Of a stretch of 64,000 bases of DNA, positions 14,027 to 27,068 are shown one piece after another (the stretch's first letter is position 1; every line of letters begins with the position of its first letter). The notes under the pieces were generated by a model. That model saw nothing but the letters and a program-made list of their open reading frames with translations. It was not told the DNA's origin and did not search any database. This DNA comes from Hofstenia miamia (taxonomy: Eukaryota > Xenacoelomorpha > Acoela). The stretch lies in assembly GCA_004352715.1 (NCBI GenBank), contig SCFE01000020.1:1583260-1647259 (forward strand), written 5' to 3'. Position numbers and translations under genes: made by a program.

Positions 14027-14327
14027 TCTGTTATATAAAGGGCAAAATGTGAGTGTTTGTCCGCTTATAATTCAGAAACTTTTAGACCTAAGTACCAACA
14101 TCATATATTTTTGTAACCCCCATGACCTTCCTCTTATTGTTAAACAGCTTCCTCAGTTATACAGCTGATTTAGGGAGAGTTTCTCTGTTTGCACAGGTAG
14201 CTTAGTGAAAATTTCTCAGGGAAAATTTCCCAGTTTTTGTAGGTATATTGGGAGGGAAAATATACAAAGGAGAATTTTCTGCTTTTTTGAATGTATTTCC
14301 CGAGCAAAGCATGGGTCAAACAGCTAG
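14027..14327 (+). mobile_element. non-autonomous Helitron
   Basis: The element begins with TC (tctgttatataaagggc) after a host A and ends with CTAG before a host T, the A|TC...CTAG|T insertion pattern of rolling-circle Helitrons. Near the 3' end, cccgagcaaagcatggg can fold into a 7-bp stem (one mismatch, one wobble) with an AAA loop, 8 nt before CTAG, as Helitron terminators do. It is about 300 bp long with no coding capacity, so it would have been moved in trans by a Rep/Helicase protein. No inverted repeats or target duplication are expected or seen. Confidence 0.72.
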
Positions 14328-14719
14328 TCTTATTTAATTATCTATTGCAAACATTTTGATAATATTTAAAATTTATATGTGCTTGCTTCTTTTAGAAAAA
14401 GTAGCTTTGTCCTTTTAATGGGAAATTTAATCTATCATCAAATGTCTAGTGCTTAGTTTGATTTATATTAGATCAGTGCAAGAAGTTGAATAATTTCCTA
14501 ATAATGGAAAATTATCAGGAAACAATAGGAATGTTTTAAGGTTCTCCAAATTTGTTGAAAAACAGAATAAACAAGAGAGACCATAAAATACATATATAGT
14601 CAAATTTGAAAGTAATGCTATTTAATATAATTCTATAAATATTTTTTTTCAAATAAAATATGGTGCAATTGCAAAGTTTATTTTTAAGAAAAACTCATTA
14701 ACTGTTTGTTTCTAGGTTC

Positions 14720-14825
14720 TATATATATATANNNNNNNNNNNNNNNNNNNNNNNNNNNNNNNNNNNNNNNNNNNNNNNNNNNNNNNNNNNNNNNNNNNNN
14801 NNNNNNNNNNNNNNNNNNNNNNNNN

Positions 14826-14856
<31 letters not shown>
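14720..14856. repeat. (TA)n microsatellite with 94-N gap
   Basis: TA array at 14720-14731, N from 14732 to 14825, TA again to 14856. The array itself probably caused the assembly break. Confidence 0.95.
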
Positions 14857-14859
<3 letters not shown>

Positions 14860-17800
14860 TGAATACAATACTAAAAATGTTTATTCCATTACATAAGTGA
14901 GTATTCTATTGATGTAGGCAGTGCTTAAAGAATCAATGGTAACTCAAGCATACAAATCTCATAAATTATTACTTGCAAAGTAGCTTACTATTAATTCAAA
15001 AATTTAGAAGAATTTTTAGGGATCAAGCCTAGAAATCCATTTATTTACATTAAGCAGCGAGGACTATTTTCCTTTAGCAATAGCATGTAGGCATTTGTTA
15101 AATTTCAATGGTCTTCCAGCATCGTCTTTCTATTACGCGAACAGTGAGATAAAATAAACTTTTGTTTCGAAATTCCAACTAGACGCTAAATTGGGGGAAC
15201 AACTGTTGAAGTGAGACTAATCGAATTAAAACAGTAAGTTATTATCCATTGATTTCTCTCGACCTAATCTCATTTACAATACTCCCAAAAATGATATTTT
15301 TAAATTTCTCCTGTTAACCAAAAACCTTAATCATGCTCTTTAATATTAATATGTGTACAAATAGTTTATTAAAATTTTTTCAATGTATATTACTACCAAG
15401 CCAAGTTCCAAATGATATTGTTTGGTATGTTGGGCAGAAACAGCATTTAAAATTTCAGAAATTCGTATTTAAATAATAAACAAAAATTGCTAAAAAAACC
15501 GCCAAATGAATACATTTATTCACATAAATAATTATGAAACAAAGGATTTTTTAGGAAATATCACAAATAAAAACATTATGAAATTAACCCTGTCTCGGCC
15601 AGGATTTTTTTATAATGATTCCCTTTCCTATTATAAATGGGAAAAGTAAAAAATGAGGACTAAATCTTATATCAAACTAGAGATACAACATTTTTTCTAG
15701 GGTTACTAACTTCAACATATGACGACGTTTAAATTCGTAATCACTCAACCACAACGTAAGTAATATTCTCTCCAAAATAATTGCTTAGCGTTAGGTTGGA
15801 AGTTGACCGGCTTAAAAAATATCCCTACGAGTAGTTTTACTTTTCTATTTTCTAGTTTTTGTTACTGTTTTTGGCAACATACTGATTATTGGACGAAAAG
15901 TATGTGGGCCGACTACGGGCTAGGGCAAAGGAAATATGGATTGCGGGCGTAGCTGGGCTGGATTTTCAAAAAATATGTGGCTGTTAGGCAATTTTTGATA
16001 AAGCCCGTTGCTCCTTCAATAATTTTTCAGAATATACTATAAATAGGCATTTACGCAAGTACAAAGCCAAATTTTATCTTTCGGCGAGAGAAAGATTATG
16101 AATACGTATAAATTAACTCCTTTTTAAATTTTTCGTCCAAACTAGGGTTTGTTGATACTAAGATTTCATCGTTCAAACGATATTCGATCGATTTCAAGGT
16201 GAAATCGAAATTTCCATCGATATTAAAAACACAACAGGTCTAAATCTTTAGTTTATTCAACGTTACCAATTCATTTGAATAAAAATTATGTTAAAAGGTT
16301 TTTATTTGGCAAGTTTTTTCAAAATGAATTTAAATAATTTCCAAATGTACAATAAATAGATAAAAAATCCATTTTTAAACGAATATTCGAAATGTCTAAT
16401 TTAACCATCTAATGCCTGAAGCTTCAAATTTGCAATTTCAATTAAATCCATGTGTAAGCTTTATAGTGTATGTATTTTAGCAAAGACTTAAAACCTTAGT
16501 TACTTCTTGGCATACTAACTACATACTAAACTCAAACCTTAAAATGGAAATATGATTTTTTGGCTGTTTATATAGGCTTACTTTGTTTTTCAAAAAATAC
16601 AAAAATCCGCATTTTTGGAAGTTTTGGAAGAGGGACACGGAAAATACTTTCATACTCAGAGAACTGCAAAGTCATCGATAGAATCAAATTGAATGATTTC
16701 AGTCTATTTTCTAGCTGCTAAATTCATGCAACAAGGCAAAGTAGAAAATTCGCAACTCCGATTAAAGAGGATATCATAATGTAAATCTTCATATCTTTAA
16801 AAAAGTGATCCTATCTATTGTATATCAAATATAATTTTTTAATGAATTCTATTGTAGATGAGCTGTTGATACCAGTATGTACCCGAATATATGTAGAGCA
16901 CCATGCAATATTCTCTCCTACAGATTATAATATCACTTAATCCTACTAGTGTGTATTTATAAAAAGCTTCCTATCAATTGAAATTGAATATGGATGTCTT
17001 GATAAGTTTTGACAGTTTGAAACAATTTTTTTAACATAGTCAATTTGCAACTTTCCATACATCTACTTCCCGGAGTTGCAATTTGCAACGAAACCAGAAA
17101 ACTAGTGAAATATAACACGCTCAATTCAAAAATCGAAAGCACTTTTATGGCCTATATATACATACATACATATATATATACACGAAAAACAAAAAAAAAT
17201 TTTTTTGAGAATGCACACTACATGGTTAAATGCCTTCCATATTTCTTTTAAAATGATCATAAGATCCATAGTAAACGATGCAATTTTGATTACTAATCGG
17301 ATCCGTTTATACAATCAATTGGGGTCTACCTTGTTGCTAGTTATATTTTAATATTTTTACGCATTTTACGCAATTTTCAATTCAAATTTTCAACCCCTAA
17401 AGTTCAAATCAAACTTTAAATGCAAAGTTTCAAATTTTCAAACGAGACTACAAAGAACATTATAATTTCAAAGTCCATTTTGGCCAAAATCTGGAAGTCC
17501 TAGTAAACAAATAGTGTTGGTTAGGAAACAGAGTGGTTAGGAAACAAAAATAATTTAAATAATTGAACGAAGAAGTTCTTGTCATTAAAATGTGCTTTCA
17601 AAGAAATGGGCATTGAACTCAGTATAGATAACAATTTAGATTCTATTTATATATATATATATTCTATTTTTTTAAAACGATGTGACTGAATCATTCTGAA
17701 ATTGAAAAAATTCAGTTCTATTTCTAGTTCTATTTAGTAATTTCATAACATTCATGTATATAAAATAATTTAATAAATGTATGTATTCTATTTCAAATCT

Positions 17801-19612
17801 TGGTAACAGATTTTATAATAGCATTATTGTTTACTGCAGTAAGTTTGGCCCGCTAAATGTATTATAAAGAGCGATTAATATTGCCTTCTACTTCAATCGC
17901 CTAAATATTTGGCCACATGGCAATTATTCTCACCTGGGGAATATTAATTTTATGTTCTTAAGTTACGCTCAAAGTTTCTTCGCTCATATTTTCTTGAATA
18001 GACGCCCAAACTGACAAAGTGTTCAGAAATTGAATAAAGCTTTGTTTACTTAACAATTAGCAGTTTGTTATTATGGTGCAGTCACTAATTTTAACTTTAT
18101 AATAACATTTAAGTAGATATGAGATTGTACTTTTGTGAAAAATCATATTCAAAAAATTGATGGATATTTTTTTGCAAGAATCATTTTTATAACGATTCAC
18201 TCAATTTGTGATTTTCAAAAATTTGTTAGAGAAATTATGTTAAAGTATCAATGATTCATTCTCAAAAACTATAGAAATTTTAAAAATTTTATTCTATTTT
18301 GGATAATTTTATAAAATTATAATACATTAAATTGTCACTTCAAGTTGTAGTATTTTTTTCAAATCAATCACACATTTTTGGGGAATCCTAGAATTTTATA
18401 AAGGTTTCCCACGAAGAAAACACGTAATGGAATTTCACATAAGTTTATAAGGTTTGTGATATATTTAATTTATATTGAATAACGACCACCAGTTTCAAAA
18501 GTAGTAAGTCATCTGCTTTGTCAGTGGAATGTGACTGACAATCAACTTTTTTTGAGGCCGATAACCATGAAATTGTTTAGAGAACATTAAAACAAATCAA
18601 TGATCAGATGATGAAAGCCATCTCTTTGCACTGACAAAGCATGATATAACATTTGTTTATCGAATCAGCTCTCTAGGTAGAGATAGTCTTAGCTCTAAGT
18701 AGCCCAAATATTTTTTACAAATTGTGATGTTCTCCATAAATAATATTAAGAGCTAATAAATATAGCTATCTAAAATCTGAAACCATCACACGATATAGAA
18801 TTGTCTACTTTTAAGATTCATCATCAATTTTCGACACATTGCACACGCCACGAATATTTCTGAATTGTACACAGCACCCCTGAAAGGAATTTTGATGGCC
18901 TATTTACAGCAAACGAAATAGTTGAGGTTAGTTTTTCTGCCATGGGCATTAGACTACATTATCATCTGAGCACTAAAAATTTGAATGATTTCTCAAATAT
19001 CGGATTCTTCATGGAAAAAGTTTATATTTTCGTATATGGAAGTCTGGGCAGGTTTGAGCAGAGTGGATTTTGCAACCAGAAACTTATTTTTGTTTCAATT
19101 TGAAGTAAGCGCAACTTTCGCTTGCTCCGTAGAATTTTAACCAAAGTTTCTACCGATTTCTTATAAGAAATTGCTTAAACTACAGGGGAAATTCTGACGC
19201 AATTGCAGGGAAGGAATATACTTGAAAAGAGTATCAACTTAATAACAAAGTTTTGTGATGTACTTGATTTCGAACTATATTCAAAAAAAATTTCTGAAGT
19301 TTTTGCAAAAACTCCAAACTTATTCAAAATGAAATGAAGCATTGCTTAAGAATGCCCACTAGTTTCATGCAACATTTAGGGTCACACTCTTCTTTATTGG
19401 CCATTTTGTAATTAAAATGTAAGTGTGTCAGTGTAGAGGGTCAAAGAACCAATTAATTGTTCGGTGGTGAACGAATGTTGATGAGTTACAAGTTTTAGCT
19501 CAGTTTAATGTAACTCCATCAGTTAACGCAATAATTTACGCAATATTTTTCGCAATATCTTATATTTTTTACACAACCAAATCTGCGCTCTAGGTTGGAG
19601 CATGCTGACTGG
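14857..19612. other. intron sequence without recognisable genes
   Basis: No gene or RNA is supported. Around 15880-16020 a GC-richer patch (gggccgactacgggctagg, tgggctgg, aaagcccgttg) recalls the hAT-like element at 46457 but has no detectable ends. Short TA runs occur near 17150-17180 and 17648-17662. Confidence 0.4.
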
Positions 19613-19795
19613 NNNNNNNNNNNNNNNNNNNNNNNNNNNNNNNNNNNNNNNNNNNNNNNNNNNNNNNNNNNNNNNNNNNNNNNNNNNNNNNNNNNNNNNN
19701 NNNNNNNNNNNNNNNNNNNNNNNNNNNNNNNNNNNNNNNNNNNNNNNNNNNNNNNNNNNNNNNNNNNNNNNNNNNNNNNNNNNNNNNNNNNNNNN
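19613..19795. other. assembly gap (183 N)
   Basis: A run of N with non-repetitive flanks. The LINE fragment at 19938-20600 lies just to its right. Confidence 0.98.
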
Positions 19796-19937
19796 AAATT
19801 CAAAGTCTCTACTGCATTTAATTTTAGAAAGAAACATAGAAAGAAATCGTATATTTATAAAACAAATGAAAATATACAGCCATTAGTTATTAAAATAGCT
19901 TGTATAGAAGGGAATAAACTGACTAGCATGTCAGCGT

Positions 19938-20600
19938 GATTTTAGGCGGCGTACACGAAATTTCCTGGTATAGGGCAATGTATCAGGAATGATTCTGTGT
20001 AAGGAATGGCTAGGATGTGAATCAGCTGCTTTAAAATGACGAGCACCGAGATGGATTCGTCGTGAGTCTATATAATCAAAGCACCACTTGTGTGTCTAGT
20101 GATGATGCGCTGTGCTCTATTGCAAATGGTTTGAAATTTGGAGTTTAGATAATCAGGTAGCACATTGAAAACAAGTGAGCAGTAATCCAGGATGCTAATG
20201 ATAGCGCTGAGAAATATGCTATTCATTGTAATGCTAACACAACAGCTCTTCAGGGTTCTAAGACAGTAAAGTCTTTGAGAGGCTTTCCTTGTAATGTAGC
20301 TGATGTGATCGTTCCACTTTAAATCATGTGATACTATTAAACCCCCACATTTTAAGGAACTAACTATGGAAATGTCATCAGCTAAAACGTCATCATAGTT
20401 TCCGAAAATCATCTGCTTGCATATAGATTTGTTCAAATGACGTCATTGTCATAGCAAAAGCGTTGAATATGTCATACTCTGTTTTGATTACTCGAGTATT
20501 ACGGCAGATCGGCGTAAGGGCATAGGTATCGTCCGCATATCTCGTCATAATGTTATTAGGCGTTGAGCACTAGAGGTCTTCCACATATAGCAGGAATAAA
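19938..20600 (-). pseudogene. LINE reverse transcriptase, C-terminal fragment
   Basis: Read on the minus strand, this is the palm-to-thumb part of a CR1/Jockey-type non-LTR retrotransposon. The catalytic box RYADDTY is at 20528-20539. After a frameshift it continues with SHDLKWNDHISYITRKA, then an R-L-Y-x-L-R-x-L block, ILDYCSLVFNVLP and FQTICNRAQRIITRHTS. A further shift gives HSLHRIIPDTLPYTRKF near the end. This is the usual order of the post-YADD region in these elements. At least two frameshifts make it dead. The 5' part is absent. Confidence 0.8.
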
Positions 20601-21361
20601 AATTTTATTATAAAATATTTAATAAACATGTTTTATTTAATAACCAATGTAGAGTTAATTTACTTTAAGTAGTTTTTGTTCAATGCATAACTGGCATCTT
20701 TTGAGCAAAGATAAAGTGAACCCTTTGACAATAAATATTCTGATATTATTGCCAATTTAGTTTGAAATTATTAAGATCAGCTACAGTACATTATAAACAT
20801 TTTCCCTTACATAGCACATCAAAAAGAGATCAATTGGCGATAAATCTGGCCTTGGCCAACTATAACACAATAAAACTCTCTCTTTCACTGATGACGACAT
20901 TTTCCGAACAAATATTTTTAATGGATGTCCATGTAATTAAATTCTTATCACTAATGCTATTTAAAGTAATTTAGCATTACATTGTTATCGAATATAACTT
21001 GTTTCATTCAATTATTTTTTCCACTAAAATGTTTATTGCAAAATCAAATGCAGTAAAGACTTTAGAATCACCCTGTATATTTTATCATATTTAAAAAATA
21101 TAATTTGTTTTTAGTATTTATGTAGCAATAGCCTTCTTCAAGCTTAAAAGGAGTCTCCTGCCCTTGCTCGCTATATGATACAAGTATACATATATTTTTT
21201 TTCTTCGAAAACTGAATGAAATTTTGCATTACGGCTTTCACTCTACAGTGTTGTTGGCACTTGGATATGTAAAACCAAAAATTTTAACATAGGAATTAGA
21301 TTGAGTTTTTAAAATTATACATTTTGTATTTAATGCGCACTACAAACTGTAATACTATACT

Positions 21362-22165
21362 TTGAAAAAAAATAAAATGAAATTAAATGTTGACAAGACT
21401 AGATTTATGGTGTTAAATAATTATAACAAGACTGAAAAATTCATGTTAAAAATAAACAATAATATTATACAAGAATATACAAAAATTAAATGCTTAGGAA
21501 TAATCTTTGACAATAAACTAACATTTGAAATCGAAGTCAATAAAATAATGCAGCAAATGATACAAGGAATCAAGACACCATCAAAAATTTCCAAGATTCA
21601 TACTTAATAATTGGAAAGTTGCTCTAATAAAATCATATATATTGCCTCATTATTTATATTCAGCCTGTTTATTAACAACTCTTAATAAAAGAACTTGAAA
21701 GAATTTTTAATTGGACTATCAATATCATATGTGAAAGAAAAAAAGCAAACTGCAATGAAAGAAAATAACTATTTATTTTCATTAGAACATTTACAAAAGA
21801 AACAAGTAGCTAATAAATGTAAACATGATTTAAATACATTTAAGAACAAATTCTTATAGAAAACTTAAATTTAAGAAAAATATGATGAAGAACTCACTTA
21901 CTAATTTTTGTATTGACTTATGGAATGAATTACCACCTCAGTTTAAAGAAGAAAAATTAATTAAAGTCTTTAAAAGAAATTTAAAAATGTATTTGAAAGC
22001 AAGAAAAATCAACTATTTAAATTACCTAAGAATTGAATCAATTCCTACAACCAAGCTTAGTCATTGAAACAAAAAATCTATTTTTAAAATCTTAATAAGT
22101 GCTTAGCACATTATTTGTATAGTGATTTTAAAAATAAAATATTATTATTATTATTATTATTAAAA
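21362..22165 (+). pseudogene. LINE reverse transcriptase 3' end with (ATT)n tail
   Basis: A 5'-truncated non-LTR retrotransposon. Visible blocks in order are KMKLNVDKTRFMVLN (the N-x-x-K-T/C-x-x-M segment after YADD), IKCLGIIFDNKLTFEIEVNK, then WKVALIKSYILPHYLYSACL after a frameshift, and LTNFCIDLWNELPPQFKEEK near the C-terminus. The element ends in aaaataaaatattattatta repeats (22129-22162), a simple-repeat tail typical of CR1/L2/Jockey-related LINEs. Stops and shifts inactivate it. It faces the LINE fragment at 19938-20600 but need not belong to the same family. Confidence 0.78.
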
Positions 22166-22198
22166 TAATTTTGAGGACTTTCTGTACAAAGGAGCATT

Positions 22199-22340
22199 TA
22201 TGACGGGCCCAGGATTAGAGCCCGTCGGTATACGGATACCGCGGTATTTTGACAATACCGTAAAATACCGGTACGACGGCATCTTGTCTAAAACATTGAT
22301 CGGTATTTTATTTAAGGGTAGGCTGTGTGTATTGTGTGCA
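22199..22340. repeat. CGGTAT-rich repeat end, possible hAT remnant
   Basis: A short GC-richer block with repeated ggtat/ataccg units (gtcggtatacggataccgcg) resembles subterminal repeats of hAT elements. A related block in inverted orientation lies near 23135-23190. No matching 8-bp target duplication was found, so the boundaries are uncertain. Confidence 0.35.
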
Positions 22341-23063
22341 AACCCCCGGGTCAATGCCTGCTCTATGAAAACTTGAAACATTTCTGTTAGAGGCTTAAAT
22401 ATAACAAGAAAATTACGAAATTTCTTAAGAAGAAAATTCTATTAATAATGTAGTTGCAATTATATGGTTTATTAGTTCACAAAATGTTGGCGTAAATAAT
22501 TTCAAAAAACAAGCTCTTTACAGACTTTTTCTTATAAAATCAGATTTACAAAATGTGCCGAATTAAGGTACATTTATTTCTTTGCAATGCAAAAATCATA
22601 ATTATTAAATTAAAATCAATTTATGTTATGCTCGAGGTCGAAAGGTCCATTGCATAAGCTATTTATATATTTAAGAGTTTCAATATACTGGTGATATTAA
22701 AAACATGTTCCATGGAAATTCAATTTGTGTCAGAAACTAATGTTCAACAAAGGCATTCATATTTGTAATTACTATAAGGCTGTTTTAAGCAAAAGAATCA
22801 AAATTTACAAAAAAATTCCATTTTATATAGGAATCCAAAAATGTCATTTATTTGATATAGCCATGGTATACTACAAGCACTATATATATATACCTAAAAA
22901 CAAATCCTTTTAAACTTTGAGGCAAAAATATGATTTAGAAAATGAAATTTTTAGGTAAATAGAGTCACTTAATGAGGTCAACGCTTACATTTTAATGTAA
23001 ACAAAAATTAAAGCCCAACTAATTTCTTTTTATTAATACCTTCCGCTATTACTTTGATCTTAA

Positions 23064-23065
<2 letters not shown>

Positions 23066-23101
<36 letters not shown>
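23066..23101. repeat. (TA)n microsatellite
   Basis: A perfect TA array of about 18 units. A shorter one lies at 23367-23385. Confidence 0.95.
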
Positions 23102-23104
<3 letters not shown>

Positions 23105-23134
23105 GCCAAATTTACTATTAATTTTTCATAGCCA

Positions 23135-23190
23135 TATTGATACCGAACCGATACCGCTGTATTTTGTATAATACCCTACCCAGGATACGC
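23135..23190. repeat. CGGTAT-type repeat, inverted partner of 22199
   Basis: Contains ataccgaaccgataccgctg and ataataccctacccagg, the reverse-complement style of the block at 22199. It is possibly the other end of a decayed element of about 1 kb. Confidence 0.3.
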
Positions 23191-23385
23191 TGTTTTTAAT
23201 AAATTTAAAATCATTAAACAAATTTGAAATGAAAAAATTTTTTTAAAATATTTGAACAAAATGATTGTTTAGCATAACCTGAAAATCGAAGGACGTATTT
23301 TTGAATATATTTAATTTTTACGGGGAAAACCCCTGTGGAAAGAAGAACAAAAAGATACCAAGGATAATATATATATATATATATA

Positions 23386-26300
23386 CCTCTAATAATTGAA
23401 AGATAATATTGAAGAAATAATACAAATGTGACTGACACCCATCCACTTAACTAGTTTAGTTCAATTTATTTTATAGTATTGAATGCATGACTGAGCAAGA
23501 AGGCATTATAATTCTAAAGTGGGCAGACGAAGAGGTCTGACAGGGAAGAAGTTTTATTGAATCTCTTTCAATATATTGCAGCGTCTCTAAAGAATTGGAA
23601 ATTTATTAAAATTTTCTAAACTAAAATTACTTCAGATGCTAATTAAATCTTATCACCTTACGTATTAGCTTAGCATTTACTTTTCTCACTGTAGGAATTT
23701 CCAATATAGTATTAAATGTTTAAATTTACTAACATTGCTTAGAATAATCTGATCTAAAATTTTTTTAGTAAACGGGAAGAATAATAAATAGTAACTAACA
23801 GTTTAGATTCAATGCAAATTTAATATCTTATATATATTTTGTATATATTGTGTAGTAATGATTGTAGGACAATTCAAATTATACTATGTACAATGCATCT
23901 GTACAATTCAATTAATGAAAACAGAAGATGGGTAAATAACAAAAAACCTTTTAATCTAAATTTAATGAATTGTATCCCATGTTTTAGCTTTTTTCTATAA
24001 ATTAAAATTGTTAGGGTAAAGATTAGTAAATATATTTAATTTGAATGTGGAAAGAAAATAATTTCCTTAGTAGTCATTTCACTCAGCCATTTATTGCAAA
24101 GGGTAGGCACTTGCCTCTTTATATCCATACCTTATTGCACCAACATGCACGTAATACGATACATGTTTTAACAAAGTTCTGTATTTCAAAACATATTAAA
24201 AGGATTTACAAAAGACATTTCGACTATTTCCGTAATCATATTCTTTCGAAATGGAAAATTTCATTTATTTTGATGTTGACATACTCACTTGTTGGTTTAT
24301 TTTAGTGTCAAAAATTATTTTGAACATAAGTGTAGCTGTATATTATAATTTCTTTTAAAATTAAAAATTTTGATGAAAGATTTTTCAACAGTGTTGTTAG
24401 CTATTCAATATTTTAGAAAACATCATACCTATGAGATTCCAGTCCCACTTTTTTCTACAAGTAGTCCACTTTGGTTTGGTGGCTGAGTGAGTTTATGTGT
24501 TTATTTGAAAATTTTTTTACTCTTTATTAGCAATAATACATGAATAATATAAGGTATATGCAACATATTTATGCTGTGAAATTAAGTAGCAGTTGCCAAA
24601 TATTCCAAAAATGTTAAGCATAGCATTTGGACTATTTACCAAAAAGTTGGCAAGAATCCATAATACAAAACCTTACTTAGATTCCAAAATTTTGGCAAAA
24701 AACGCATACAATGTACACATTTATTTCATCAAGGAAAAGACCGTAGCTTTCTTGTAAAAAATCTAAGAATATAGCACTGATTGTATATTATTTTGGCTCG
24801 CGATAATATGTTGAAACAATTGTAGCACACTAAGACACCAAAATGAATTAAAACCTTAAATTAAATTTATAAATAAATATTATATAAATTTTAATGATGA
24901 AAACAGCTTTTGATCATTATATAATGTTTCCGTTATTTGGGGCAATGGATTATAATTACTAAATAATAAGCATGGAATGACTTTTCACTTAAATACACAT
25001 TTTAATTTCAATTTAAAAATGTAAAGAAATTTTTCTGGAAATATATATGAAGGACTGTATAAAAACATAGCATAGATTGAATTTGATAATTAACAAATTT
25101 GAATTTCTAGAAAAAATAATTTCAAATTCTAATCATTCCATGGATTAGGGAGAAAAAAATTTGTCAAAGTTAAACTAGTTTGCAAGATGGAATTTATAAT
25201 ACTTTACAATATAAGATATTCGATTTCTTATTCTAAATTTTAATTATTTTTAAAAATTATGTATGATCATTGAGTATGCATACATATGTAGTAAGACAAC
25301 GATTTTATTTGTAAATTTTTATGCTTAAAGGTTTATTAAAACATTTTGTGGCTTTTTTAAAGTCATATGATGTGCAATTATTAGTTCAAATTAAGTTACT
25401 TTAAGAGAGATTATCTACAGACATGTATATTCATTGCATATGCCAATGATTTTAACACGTACTAAGGAGTGCTTAATACATCGCTCTTTTCAAGTGTCTC
25501 TTCAGATTCTGAAAATTATACAGTTTATGTAAATTATAATGTAAAATACGACATCAAAGAATTCATCCTGCTTCATCAGTGCTACTTAACAATGTTTTTG
25601 ACAGATGTCGAAAGCGAAAGTGTAATATTAAAAATTAATGCCAATATCAAATTCCCCATTAAGCAAATTAATTTGTTTATTTTATGTGTGTACTTCGAAC
25701 AATATGCTGTTGATAATTCGAGTGTTTTAATACATATATAAAACTACTTGTAATGAATATCCAGAACAACTTATGTGTAGTTATTGCTACCTTATCCAGT
25801 TGAATGCTAACATTGTTGGCGTTTGAAAATGTTGATATGAGAAAATTCGAACTATATTGATTTCCTTAAGAATCTTGCAATTCAAAAACTTGATTCTAAT
25901 ATCCTTCAATTTATTTTGTAGTTCAAAGCCTGAGTTTGTGCAGGAAAAGTAACAGAATTCTGATTTATGCATGGATGCCCTTGTGGTGTTTCTTAGAATT
26001 TGAATAAATACTAGTTTACTAGGAAAATTTAAACTGGTCTTTGTCGTTTTTAAAATTTGAACATCTCTTTTTTATTTTAAAATAGTATAAAAAAGTTACC
26101 ATGGTTTCAAATTGGTAAATAATTATGAAATTGATAATCTGTAAATCTATCATTAATATTATAGCAGGTTAAACCAATATCTCAAAAAACAATGGGATTT
26201 TTCAAAACCTTATATTCCAAAACATTATAGAATTACCCAATTTCAGTAGCCACTTGTTGCTCATATTAAAGTCAGGTAATATGTTATGATAGAAAGTAAA

Positions 26301-26817
26301 CTGTATGCACGTTTAAGCAAAACGCATATGCGTATGACTAAAATGTAGATAGCTTGCATTCGGGAAACCATAATATGAGGCAAAATTCAGAATCCTTTCA
26401 AGCAACCTTTTTTATTATTTATTTAATCCGTATCAGCAACGAGACTCAAATTTGTAGAGCCTAAATATGTCATGGTATTGAACTTGTATGTTGCTTAACA
26501 AGTCAGTGATTAACATAATTAAATTTTTTCAAAAATTGTTAGAAGTACAAACTCAAATAACATTCTTTTCAAGTATGTCAAAGTTGAAGAGTCTTATATA
26601 TGTGGCAAAAGATTTAAGATCTAATAGAAGATAGTACAACAGATGTAACTCTTAGAAAAAGTTTTTTTGAATTGAGTTATGATTTTTAAAAAAAAATTCT
26701 TATTCAATTAGGTAGTCTTAGAAACGGTTTTCTTTGTTGTCATTTATGAGCAACATACATTCAGTTTCCAGGTTGATATTTCAACTTAATAATTAATATA
26801 CTATTTTTGAACACAGC

Positions 26818-26820
<3 letters not shown>
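23386..26820. other. intron sequence without recognisable genes
   Basis: AT-rich receptor intron sequence. Frames of 60-90 codons such as 24045-24305 and 25469-25741 show no family motif and are taken as chance. Confidence 0.45.

Positions 26821-26821
<1 letters not shown>

Positions 26822-26852
<31 letters not shown>
26822..26852. repeat. (TA)n microsatellite upstream of the 45-bp exon
   Basis: A perfect TA array about 170 bp before the microexon at 27024. Confidence 0.95.
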
Positions 26853-26854
<2 letters not shown>

Positions 26855-27023
26855 CTTGATACTATTTCTCGTATAAATCACAATGTAAACATTTGTTACT
26901 GCATATTACAACAACATCAGTCATGTAAAATATGATAGAAATAAGCAGCAATCCATGAACGCATCTGTCAATTGAAATAAAATTTACATTGTTTTATGGA
27001 ACTAATCTATTGTATATATTTAG

Positions 27024-27068
27024 AGTGAACGCGATCAAATTCTGACTTCCAACACTTGGTTAACTTTG
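27024..27068 (+). CDS. nAChR-like exon B: 45-bp microexon
   Basis: This is a 15-codon exon between the acceptor tatatttag and the donor gtatgt, phase 0 at both ends. It encodes SERDQILTSNTWLTL, which matches the conserved nAChR block usually read as D-E-(K/R)-N-Q-x-(M/L)-T-T-N-V-W-L. Known vertebrate nAChR genes carry exactly this block on a 45-bp exon. It lies nearly 24 kb after exon A and 26 kb before exon C, and is far too short to appear in an ORF list. Joined to its neighbours it reads ...LKL-SERDQ and ...WLTL-HWKDE, as the family requires. Confidence 0.85.

Noticed and set aside
15391-15432. Possible receptor microexon near attgtttggtatgt
   Set aside because: A donor-like gtatgt follows, but the upstream codons do not match the conserved block; the 45-bp exon at 27024 fits fully.
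19519-19939. Open frames crossing the 183-N gap
   Set aside because: They exist only because N does not give stop codons.
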